A DNA stretch of 6,932 nucleotides from Lachnospiraceae bacterium UBA2868 (GTDB taxonomy: Bacteria; Bacillota_A; Clostridia; Lachnospirales; Lachnospiraceae). The stretch covers positions 861 to 7,792 of the forward strand of contig DEEW01000117.1 of assembly GCA_002350465.1 (NCBI GenBank), written 5' to 3'. Below the pieces are notes generated by a model, which did no database searches, had not been told where the DNA came from, and saw only the letters and a program-made list of their open reading frames with translations. A program made the translations under genes and the position numbers. Within the stretch, counting starts at the first letter, position 1. The number at the start of each line of letters is the position of its first letter. Positions 1-6,932 of the stretch are shown piece by piece.

Positions 1-1013
1 TCATAGGGAGTTGATACTCTGAACGGTATCCACAGGAAGTTTATAAACAAAAAATTGATGATCATTGAAAAGATGCGGCTGCCGGTCGCATCTTTTTTGC
101 GGGATTTTGCTACCCCGCGGTGTATGATCTGACCTATGCCGTGAAGCATGCCCCATATGAGAAAATTGATGGTGGATCCGTGCCACAGACCGCTTACGAC
201 CATAACAAGAAAAATATTGATGTATGTTCTAAGATTCCCCTTACGGCTTCCGCCGAGAGGAATATATACATAGTCCCTGAGCCACTCCGACAGGCTGATA
301 TGCCATCTTCTCCAAAATTCCGACGGATTCGTTGCAAGATAAGGGAGATTAAAGTTCGGTGCAATATCAAAGCCGAGAAGGGTGGCGGCGGCTATTGCCA
401 TATAGGAATATCCTGCAAAGTCAAAATACAGCTGAAGAGTATATGTAACGGAAGTAAAGAATAAGGTCATTCCGCTAAATGCAAGGGGAGTTGCATATAC
501 TTTATCGACAGCCACCGATAGTCTGTCGGCCATAACGAGTTTGAAAAACGCACCAACCGCGAACATGGTCATGAATGAATACAGACGTTCTTTGGAAAAA
601 GTGATTTTCTTGGATAACTGAGGGATAAAATCCTTCGCCTTTAGTATCGGCCCGGAAATAACGGTAGGAAAGAAGCTTATATAAACAAGGGTCTGTATAA
701 CAGTGGGCATATTATCGAATCTTGCGTTTGCGCAGTCAGCGATAAAGCCGATAGCCATGAGCATATAGAAGGACATTCCTACAGGCATGGGAAACAGTCC
801 GGAATACTTAAAAAAGCACAAAACAGCTATTTCAAAGGTGATAAATGCTGCGGATATATATTTTGCGGCGTTATCATTTTTCTTTTTATATGAATAGGCA
901 ATCCTTCCGCCGCAGTAGGTAATCAGAGACAATGCAACCAGAATACCGAGAGCTTTAAGATCAAATAATCCGTAGAAAATATATCCGGCAATAAGCAGAA
1001 GTATCAGTTTCAT
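1..1013 (-). CDS. MBOAT-family membrane O-acyltransferase (AlgI/DltB-like), C-terminus cut by window edge
   Basis: This frame is open from an ATG at 1013 to the left edge, giving 337 residues with no stop. It is a polytopic membrane protein with the signature blocks of the AlgI/DltB branch of MBOAT acyltransferases: YFDFAGYSYMAIAAA (about 196-210), NPSEFWRRWHISLSEWLRDY (about 229-248), YIPLGGSRKG (about 250-259) and VSGLWHG (273-279). His278 in GLWHG matches the essential MBOAT histidine and His238 is the second conserved one. The family moves acyl groups, usually acetyl, across the membrane onto exported polysaccharides or teichoic acids. The start is supported by a GGAGGT Shine-Dalgarno (1020-1025) six bases upstream and by a 4-base ATGA overlap with the SGNH gene before it, implying translational coupling. 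The N-terminus begins at what is normally the second hydrophobic segment of AlgI, so the usual first helix is missing. The family is certain; the acyl acceptor is unknown. Confidence 0.93.
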   Translation of the reverse strand, partial: MKLILLLIAGYIFYGLFDLKALGILVALSLITYCGGRIAYSYKKKNDNAAKYISAAFITFEIAVLCFFKYSGLFPMPVGMSFYMLMAIGFIADCANARFDNMPTVIQTLVYISFFPTVISGPILKAKDFIPQLSKKITFSKERLYSFMTMFAVGAFFKLVMADRLSVAVDKVYATPLAFSGMTLFFTSVTYTLQLYFDFAGYSYMAIAAATLLGFDIAPNFNLPYLATNPSEFWRRWHISLSEWLRDYVYIPLGGSRKGNLRTYINIFLVMVVSGLWHGSTINFLIWGMLHGIGQIIHRGVAKSRKKDATGSRIFSMIINFLFINFLWIPFRVSTPY

Positions 1014-2044
1014 CTGAGCACCTCCGCGATTTTTTCGGCTATCATTTCATGAGCAGCGCGGCTGATGTGACCGTCTCCGGGAGTCGTATTGGAAAATCCG
1101 TACGGGATTATGTGATCCCTCTCATAGGCTTCGGTAAATGTGTCCGTCATGTCGATAAAGTCAATGTCATGATTTTGGCATACCCGTTTGTAGTAATCCT
1201 CCGCATTGTTTGAAAGACAGGTCATACTTCCGTCAGCTTCAAGTCTTACGGCAGGATGGAAGAGGATGATTATCCGCTTATCGGTTCTGCTTCGAATATA
1301 TCCCATCAGCGTATCAAGAGCTTCTTCAAAATCTCCGTCATATTCGGACTGCCAGAAGTCGGGATCAAGAATGTCGGACTCGGACGGAGTCTTTTTTGAA
1401 TCAAGGTAAGTAAAATACTGTTTGTGGAGCTCGCGGATGAGGGGCAGGGCCTGCTTTGTTCTGATCACGGCCTTTTGCTTTGCGGAATATTGAGACAGAA
1501 TTGAGGATGCCGTCTCATCAGGATCATACCCGGCCTGAATCATTGAGTCATACAATGCTTTAGTGTCATACGCAAGGGAATCTGTCTCGATTATGATGCC
1601 CTTGGCGTCGGGAAATTCACCGAGAATTCCGTCAAGGTGCTGCAGAACAACCGAAAAATAGTTTCCGCTCTTTCCGATATTTACGAAGTGGAGTTTATCG
1701 TCATCATACAGAATATCATTCAGCCTGTCGCTGAATCGGTATTTAAAAGGGATGAACAGACCTTCGGTATGGGAGGCTCCTGCCACAACGTAATAGTCGT
1801 CTGAGCGCTCCATATCCCGATTAACGTAACCGTTTTCGTCAACATGTGCTATACAGTAGCCCTCAAGTCCGTAAACACCGCCGCTTTCAGGCAGAAGATA
1901 ACCGGTTGTTGAACCCTGTGCGCGCGGAATGTCCTGACATGGGTTATAAAATGCAAAGCATGCCGTATTACAAATGAAAGCGGCAATCAGTATTGCCGCA
2001 ATCCAGCCCGCTGTTTGCTTTAAAATCGTGTTAAGATCATGCAT
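1010..2044 (-). CDS. Membrane-anchored SGNH-hydrolase-like protein, partner of the MBOAT acyltransferase
   Basis: This encodes 344 residues with one N-terminal hydrophobic segment (about 13-32), likely a signal anchor that leaves the rest outside the membrane. SGNH/GDSL-type blocks are visible. GASHTEG (89-95) places a candidate nucleophile at Ser91. FVNIGKSGN (120-128) gives the Gly/Asn block. The C-terminal GDGHISRAAHEMIAEKI (323-339) supplies Asp324 and His326 for the catalytic dyad. Block I reads GAS rather than GDS. Extracytoplasmic SGNH proteins such as AlgJ/AlgX and PatB work with MBOAT proteins to transfer acetyl groups to exported glycans. The 4-base overlap with the MBOAT gene supports that role here; esterase activity is the alternative. 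The ATG at 2044 is the only reasonable start: an in-frame stop lies at 2084-2086 and no ATG, GTG or TTG intervenes. It has no recognisable Shine-Dalgarno, which is odd for this genome. Confidence 0.82.
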   Translation of the reverse strand: MHDLNTILKQTAGWIAAILIAAFICNTACFAFYNPCQDIPRAQGSTTGYLLPESGGVYGLEGYCIAHVDENGYVNRDMERSDDYYVVAGASHTEGLFIPFKYRFSDRLNDILYDDDKLHFVNIGKSGNYFSVVLQHLDGILGEFPDAKGIIIETDSLAYDTKALYDSMIQAGYDPDETASSILSQYSAKQKAVIRTKQALPLIRELHKQYFTYLDSKKTPSESDILDPDFWQSEYDGDFEEALDTLMGYIRSRTDKRIIILFHPAVRLEADGSMTCLSNNAEDYYKRVCQNHDIDFIDMTDTFTEAYERDHIIPYGFSNTTPGDGHISRAAHEMIAEKIAEVLR

Positions 2045-2045
2045 G

Positions 2046-2060
2046 TGATATATTTTATCA
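2046..2060. repeat. Small dyad TGATA-N5-TATCA next to the SGNH start codon
   Basis: Perfect 5-bp half-sites (2046-2050 and 2056-2060) flank five bases, starting 2 bp upstream of the SGNH start codon and covering candidate promoter B's -10. It could be an operator or a weak hairpin in the leader. Short AT-rich dyads also arise by chance. Confidence 0.3.
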
Positions 2061-2079
2061 AAAAAAACTTGAATATGAA
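2052..2079 (-). promoter_or_regulatory. Candidate promoter B for the SGNH-MBOAT operon (would give a leaderless mRNA)
   Basis: On the minus strand, TTCATA (2079-2074, 4/6 match to TTGACA) is followed after 16 bp by TAAAAT (2057-2052, 5/6). A TGA directly precedes the -10, making an extended -10. Transcription would begin at about 2044-2045, on the start codon itself. It competes with promoter A, so confidence is low. Confidence 0.35.
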
Positions 2080-2097
2080 ACGATTAAGTTCTATTAT
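2069..2097 (+). promoter_or_regulatory. Predicted sigma-A promoter for the unknown gene-cstA operon
   Basis: TTGAAT (2069-2074, 4/6 match to the -35 consensus) and TATTAT (2092-2097, 5/6) are separated by exactly 17 bp. The start of transcription would be near 2104, giving a leader of about 53 bases before the ATG at 2157. This is the best plus-strand candidate between the divergent genes. Confidence 0.6.
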
Positions 2098-2121
2098 ATA
2101 TAGAAAATCAGATGATGTAAT
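2093..2121 (-). promoter_or_regulatory. Candidate promoter A for the SGNH-MBOAT operon
   Basis: On the minus strand, ATTACA (2121-2116, 4/6 match to TTGACA) is followed after 17 bp by a perfect TATAAT (2098-2093). The -10 occupies nearly the same bases as the plus-strand TATTAT at 2092-2097. Transcription would start near 2086, about 42 bases before the ATG at 2044. The leader still shows no Shine-Dalgarno. Confidence 0.5.
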
Positions 2122-2156
2122 GTTTTATATTATATGCATAGGTTGAGGGAGAGTAT

Positions 2157-2648
2157 ATGAGCGCGGACGAAACACTTAATGCACTTCTTCCTTTATTCAC
2201 AAGATATTACAATGTAACCACGGAGGGGATAGAAGAACCCTTTGATGCGGAAGCGGTTTTTGAGTCCCACAATGAGCAGTATTATCTCGTAAAGGCTGCG
2301 AAGGTTGCAGATATTGATACAAAAGAGTACGTATTCTTTGCAAAGCGCGATAATCTGTCGGCGGATGATTTTGCGAAGCTTGACGTGGTTGCGTGGGAGA
2401 GAGGAACGTCAAGGGCAAAGCCCGGCTACAACCACAAAAGCACGGATGTTACTCTTGTGATCGTTGCGGATACAATTGAAGATACGGCAAAGGATATGAT
2501 AAAAAAATCGCGCCATTATAAAAGCTATAAATGGGGCTTTTACGGATGGAGCATTTACAGACTGGTTGCAATCGAGTCTTCTTGCGGCAAGGCCTATTAT
2601 AACCACCGGGGCAAAAGCCTTAAGAAACTCGTGGGCAATATAAAATGA
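2157..2648 (+). CDS. Conserved hypothetical protein, cotranscribed with cstA
   Basis: This encodes 163 residues, soluble, with no signal peptide or membrane segment. GAGGGAGAG (2145-2153) gives the Shine-Dalgarno site. The N-terminal half contains a probable strand pair (about 41-63) around KEYVFFAKRD. The middle has a hydrophobic strand, DVTLVIVAD (97-105). The C-terminal third is the most distinctive part: HYKSYKWGFYGWSIYRLVAIE (split as 120-129 and 130-140) followed by GKAYYNHRGKSLKKL (144-158), basic and aromatic. From memory this resembles an uncharacterised clostridial family with an HKSxKFGxHGW block and a terminal TNxxGKxxKK block, possibly the one called DUF8052; I could not check this. 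The stop lies 25 bp before cstA with no terminator between, so the two are probably one transcript. That suggests a link to the transporter, but no function can be assigned. Confidence 0.85.
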   Translation: MSADETLNALLPLFTRYYNVTTEGIEEPFDAEAVFESHNEQYYLVKAAKVADIDTKEYVFFAKRDNLSADDFAKLDVVAWERGTSRAKPGYNHKSTDVTLVIVADTIEDTAKDMIKKSRHYKSYKWGFYGWSIYRLVAIESSCGKAYYNHRGKSLKKLVGNIK

Positions 2649-2673
2649 AAAGAGTAATAAGGGAGGAGAAATC

Positions 2674-4398
2674 ATGACAGCATTACTTATTATCATTGCA
2701 GCTATCATTTTGCTTGTCATCGGCTATGTTTACTATGGCTCCTGGCTTGCAAAGCAGTGGGGCATCGATCCCAGCAAAAAGACTCCGGCTGTAGAACTGG
2801 AGGATGGTGTTGACTATGTTGCTGCGAAACCTGCAGTACTTATGGGACATCACTTCTCATCAATCGCCGGTGCAGGCCCTATCAACGGACCTATTCAGGC
2901 AGCGGTATTCGGATGGGTACCGGTATTTTTATGGTGTGTAATCGGTGGTATTTTCTTCGGTGGATTACAGGATTTTGGTTCACTGTTTGCTTCCATTCGT
3001 CATGAAGGTAAATCAGTCGGCGAGATCATCAAGGATTCAATGGGTCCCCGTGCCAAGAAGCTTTTCATAGTATTTGCACTTCTCGTGCTGATCCTTGTTA
3101 TTGCGTCCTTCGTTAACGTCGTAGCAGGTACATTTTTTACGGCACCGGATGCGGGACAGTTCGGATTTGTATCAAATCCCAACGGTAACCAGACAACAGC
3201 TATGATCTCATTCCTGTTCATCATACTTGCGATCATCTATGGTCTGCTTACAAACAGGGCAGGTGTCAAGACACTTCCCGCAACAATTATCGGTATCGTA
3301 GGTATCGTTATTTCAACTATCATCGGTCTTAACTGTGGTCTTGCTATCGGACGTACAGCATGGATTGTTATAATCGGTATTTATATCGCTGTAGCATCTC
3401 TCGTTCCGGTTTGGATTCTGCTTCAGCCCCGTGATTACCTTTCATCATTCCTGCTTTATGCTATGATGGGACTTGCTGTTATCGGTATTATAATTTCAGC
3501 ATTCACAGGCAGCACATCATTTGACCTTCCTGCATTTACAGGCTGGTCAACAAAGATCGGTAACCTGTTCCCTGCACTGTTCATCACAGTTGCGTGCGGT
3601 GCTTGCTCAGGTTTCCACAGCCTTATTTCAACAGGTACATCATCAAAGCAGCTTGATAACGAGAAGAATGCAAAGGCTATCGGTTATGGCTCAATGCTTA
3701 TCGAATCAGCCCTCGGTATCATCTCACTTATTGCTGTAGGTATGGTATGGGCTAAGTACACAAACGGTGATTTCGGTTCACCTTCCGCAGCATTCGGTGC
3801 AGGTATTGCATCAATGTTCGGCGCAGAGACCACCAAGGTCTACACAACGATCTACGCACTGCTGACACTTGCGGTTTCCGTATTTGCTCTTACATCACTT
3901 GATACAGGTACAAGACTTTCAAGATTCATGTTCTCTGAACTCTTCCTTAAGGACGATGAAGAGACATGGAAGGATGCAAAGGGTATCAGAAAGCTTCTTG
4001 CTCATCCGCTTTTCGGTACAACTCTTATGGTTGTCATCGGCTGCGTACTCGGCGGATTGTCTCTTTCACAGATTTGGGGACTGTTCGGAGCAGCTAACCA
4101 GCTCCTTGCAGGTATAGCACTCCTTGCGGTTGCTACATGGCTCGGTGAAGTAGGCAAGAACAACAAGATGTTCTACATTCCTATGTGCTTTATGCTTATT
4201 GCAACACTTACGTTCCTTGCACAGAAGATCATCAGCCTCTTCAAGACAATTGCAGGTAAGGCAGAAAATCCCGCAATGTGGGGTGATTACTTCCAGCTTG
4301 TATTTGCTGTAGCAATGTTTGTACTTGCGATCATCCTGATCATTGAAGGTATCCAGACATTCAGAAAGCAGGCTGCAGACAAGGCAAAGGCTGCATAA
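2674..4398 (+). CDS. cstA: CstA-family carbon-starvation transporter (pyruvate or peptide uptake)
   Basis: This 574-residue membrane protein has about 14 hydrophobic helices. Hallmark CstA motifs are clear: DYVAAKPAVLMGHHFSSIAG (48-67) running into AGPINGPIQA, GACSGFHSLISTGTSSKQ (309-326), TSLDTGTRLSRFMFSEL (407-423) and GAANQLLAGIALLA (472-485). Characterised relatives include E. coli CstA (peptide or pyruvate uptake under starvation) and BtsT (pyruvate:proton symport). Pyruvate, small peptides or amino acids are the plausible substrates here and the sequence does not decide between them. E. coli homologues are around 700 residues with a longer C-terminal part, whereas this is a compact form ending in a lysine/alanine-rich tail. 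A strong GGGAGGAG site (2661-2668) five bases before the ATG sets the start. It follows the unknown gene by 25 bp and ends ahead of a terminator. Codon use is strongly biased, suggesting high expression. Confidence 0.93.
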   Translation: MTALLIIIAAIILLVIGYVYYGSWLAKQWGIDPSKKTPAVELEDGVDYVAAKPAVLMGHHFSSIAGAGPINGPIQAAVFGWVPVFLWCVIGGIFFGGLQDFGSLFASIRHEGKSVGEIIKDSMGPRAKKLFIVFALLVLILVIASFVNVVAGTFFTAPDAGQFGFVSNPNGNQTTAMISFLFIILAIIYGLLTNRAGVKTLPATIIGIVGIVISTIIGLNCGLAIGRTAWIVIIGIYIAVASLVPVWILLQPRDYLSSFLLYAMMGLAVIGIIISAFTGSTSFDLPAFTGWSTKIGNLFPALFITVACGACSGFHSLISTGTSSKQLDNEKNAKAIGYGSMLIESALGIISLIAVGMVWAKYTNGDFGSPSAAFGAGIASMFGAETTKVYTTIYALLTLAVSVFALTSLDTGTRLSRFMFSELFLKDDEETWKDAKGIRKLLAHPLFGTTLMVVIGCVLGGLSLSQIWGLFGAANQLLAGIALLAVATWLGEVGKNNKMFYIPMCFMLIATLTFLAQKIISLFKTIAGKAENPAMWGDYFQLVFAVAMFVLAIILIIEGIQTFRKQAADKAKAA

Positions 4399-4409
4399 TT
4401 AAAAATCAC

Positions 4410-4438
4410 TTGCAAAATACCGTTCAAAGGTATATTAT
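4410..4438 (+). promoter_or_regulatory. Candidate gdhA promoter located upstream of the cstA terminator
   Basis: TTGCAA (4410-4415, 4/6 match to the -35 consensus) and TATTAT (4433-4438, 5/6) have a 17-bp spacer. The transcript would begin near 4445, immediately before the terminator hairpin at 4449-4480. The hexamers lie in opposite arms of an imperfect dyad (TTGCA 4410-4414 with TGCAA 4438-4442, and ATACC 4417-4421 with GGTAT 4429-4433), so the same bases could instead form an RNA hairpin at the end of the cstA message. Confidence 0.4.
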
Positions 4439-4448
4439 GCAATAGAGC

Positions 4449-4484
4449 AAAGGCGCTCGAGGTTTTCCTTGTGCGCCTTTTTTT
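4449..4484 (+). terminator. Intrinsic terminator after cstA
   Basis: AAAGGCGC (4449-4456) pairs with GCGCCTTT (4473-4480). After one T-T mismatch the stem continues with CGAGG (4458-4462) against CCTTG (4467-4471), including one G-T wobble, around a TTTT loop. The 3' arm runs into seven T residues (4478-4484). It lies about 50 bases after the cstA stop and 37 bases before the gdhA start. Confidence 0.88.
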
Positions 4485-4493
4485 ATTCAATAA

Positions 4494-5867
<1,374 letters not shown>

Positions 5868-5886
5868 TTAGAGTCTTAGGTGAATT

Positions 5887-5917
5887 AAAACGGTCTGCCG
5901 GGTGGCAGACCGTTTTT
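5887..5917 (+). terminator. Intrinsic terminator after gdhA
   Basis: A perfect 13-bp stem, AAAACGGTCTGCC (5887-5899) with GGCAGACCGTTTT (5904-5916), surrounds a GGGT loop and ends in a run of five T residues (5913-5917). It begins 19 bases after the gdhA stop. The flanking A/T runs could let it work in both directions, though no minus-strand gene lies to its right in this window. Confidence 0.93.
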
Positions 5918-5937
5918 GTGTGGATACATCCAATCTA

Positions 5938-5946
5938 TGATATAAT
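5938..5946 (+). promoter_or_regulatory. Extended -10 promoter of the sensor gene
   Basis: TGATATAAT (5938-5946) is a perfect extended -10 (TGn plus TATAAT). The -35 region is poor; the nearest candidate, TTGTGT (5916-5921), is 19 bp away, as often seen with extended -10 promoters. Transcription would begin near 5953, about 23 bases before the ATG at 5976. Confidence 0.65.
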
Positions 5947-5975
5947 TAGCAAAAATCATACTCAGGGGAATAATC

Positions 5976-6932
5976 ATGGTATTTGCTTATTATCTTACAT
6001 GTTTTCTTATAGCGGTTGTATTAACCCTTGTTCTTGCATGGAATTGGAGAAAAAGGTTTGATGTAAACTTTGCGCTCATATTTATTGTTGTAGATGTGAG
6101 CAACATGGGATACGTGTTCCTTCAGATGTCCAGGAATCTTGAAGAGGCGCTTATAGCCCAAAAGATAATCTATCTGGGCGGAACATTTTTGCCCATGTTT
6201 TTGTTCTTCGCGGTAATAAGACTTTGTAAGACCGGTGTGATGAAGTGGGTCAAACCGGCGATGATTTTTTTATCCATGTTTTTGTATGGACTGATCATGA
6301 CCGCCGGAACTTATCCTTTGTATTATAAAAGTGTAGGTTATACCGTTGAGAACGGTATCGTGGTTCTTACAAAGGAATACGGCGTATTCCACACCTTGTT
6401 TTACTTTATTCTCATTGCCTATTTGCTGACAGGTGTTGTGGTTGTTGTATACACATATTTTCGAAGGATAGATGTTTCCGCAACGATTCTGGCAATGCTT
6501 CTGATACCTTTGCTGATCTGTGTCGGAGGATTGCTGATCGGAAAGGCCAATAATCATAATGTTGAACTGGTGCCGATCCTCTATGACATTACCCTTGGTG
6601 TATATATTGTAATAATAAGGAAGATCAGTCTGTATGACGTAATGTATACCGGAATAGAAGCACTTGCAAGGGAGGGCGATACCGGGTTTATATCTATTGA
6701 TAATAAATTCAATTATCTCGGCAGCAATGAGGTCGCAGGCATGATCCTGCCTGATATTAAAAGAGTAAGGGTTGACACTTGTATAAGAGATTACAAACTC
6801 TTTGACAATAGTCTCATAAAATGGGCCGATGATTATGATAAGGATATGCTTGACGGGGTAAAGAACGATCAGCATATATGCCGGAGTGCAGACGGCAAGA
6901 GCGTATATTACGTTAATATCAGTTACCTGTAT
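5976..6932 (+). CDS. Seven-helix membrane sensor with PAS-like domain, C-terminus cut by window edge
   Basis: This frame is open from ATG 5976 to the right edge, giving 319 residues. AGGGG (5964-5968) lies seven bases upstream. Seven hydrophobic helices are visible at about 4-22, 31-50, 63-83, 93-111, 137-161, 168-189 and 197-214. The longer loop between helices four and five (112-136) would lie outside. The layout matches the 7TM input domain found at the N-terminus of histidine kinases and cyclic-di-GMP enzymes. From about 227 a soluble region begins with EALAREGDTGFISIDN, the usual entry into a PAS-like domain, and runs to the edge. The output domain (GGDEF, EAL, GGDEF-EAL or histidine kinase) is not in the window and is left open. 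The gene follows the gdhA terminator, has its own promoter and uses more ATA and TTG codons than gdhA, so it looks like an independent, modestly expressed unit. No ligand can be read from the sequence. Confidence 0.85.
   Translation, partial: MVFAYYLTCFLIAVVLTLVLAWNWRKRFDVNFALIFIVVDVSNMGYVFLQMSRNLEEALIAQKIIYLGGTFLPMFLFFAVIRLCKTGVMKWVKPAMIFLSMFLYGLIMTAGTYPLYYKSVGYTVENGIVVLTKEYGVFHTLFYFILIAYLLTGVVVVVYTYFRRIDVSATILAMLLIPLLICVGGLLIGKANNHNVELVPILYDITLGVYIVIIRKISLYDVMYTGIEALAREGDTGFISIDNKFNYLGSNEVAGMILPDIKRVRVDTCIRDYKLFDNSLIKWADDYDKDMLDGVKNDQHICRSADGKSVYYVNISYLY

Noticed and set aside
1..186. A 61-codon minus-strand frame at the left edge
   Set aside because: It overlaps the MBOAT gene in another frame of the same strand. 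The MBOAT frame continues through this stretch with recognisable family sequence.
120..464. A 114-codon open frame on the plus strand
   Set aside because: It is antisense to the most conserved part of the MBOAT gene, where the WRRWHISLSEWLRD and GLWHG motifs are encoded. It is a shadow.
2041..2060. FNR/CRP-type binding site near the SGNH start
   Set aside because: The half-site is similar, but the spacing between halves is five to seven bases rather than the expected arrangement, and the region is AT-rich. It is kept only as an unnamed dyad.
2409..2720. A 103-codon minus-strand frame
   Set aside because: It is antisense to the end of the hypothetical gene and the start of cstA, with no ribosome site of its own and no recognisable domain.
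6270..6875. A 201-codon open frame on the minus strand
   Set aside because: It lies wholly antisense to the seven-helix sensor, which has a good promoter, ribosome site, membrane pattern and PAS-like region. The antisense product is rich in His, Tyr, Asn and Cys, shows no domain and has no supporting start signals.

Overview
The window looks like chromosomal DNA of a Gram-positive anaerobe of the class Clostridia, most likely a member of the Lachnospiraceae (Butyrivibrio-like). This is inferred from the moderate GC content, strong purine-rich Shine-Dalgarno sites, compact intrinsic terminators and the gene families present. Nothing in the sequence fixes the genus. I see no mobile element, tRNA, rRNA, CRISPR array or phage gene, and no gene-free stretch longer than about 120 bases.

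Left part (1-2044, minus strand): two translationally coupled genes, read right to left. The first encodes a membrane-anchored SGNH-hydrolase-like protein. The second encodes an MBOAT-family membrane O-acyltransferase of the AlgI/DltB type, which is cut by the left edge. Together they look like a module that O-acylates an exported glycan. A 112-bp AT-rich region (2045-2156) separates them from a plus-strand operon and carries promoter-like elements for both strands, including -10 elements that overlap almost completely.

Middle (2157-4484, plus strand): a small soluble protein of unknown function lies 25 bp upstream of a 574-residue CstA-family carbon-starvation/pyruvate-peptide transporter. 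The pair ends at a clear intrinsic terminator. Next comes gdhA (4521-5867), an NADP-type hexameric glutamate dehydrogenase that assimilates ammonia. It closes with a perfect 13-bp terminator hairpin. The cstA and gdhA genes share a codon style (Leu CTT, Ser TCA, Thr ACA, Lys AAG) that suggests high expression.

Right part (5976-6932, plus strand): an extended -10 promoter drives a membrane sensor with seven transmembrane helices followed by the start of a PAS-like domain. The output domain lies beyond the right edge. Both edge genes (MBOAT and sensor) are open to the window limits, so their full lengths are unknown.

Most of the content is ordinary core metabolism. The points most worth checking are the promoter architecture at 2045-2121, the promoter-then-terminator order in front of gdhA, the unknown cstA-linked protein, and the short N-terminus of the MBOAT protein.
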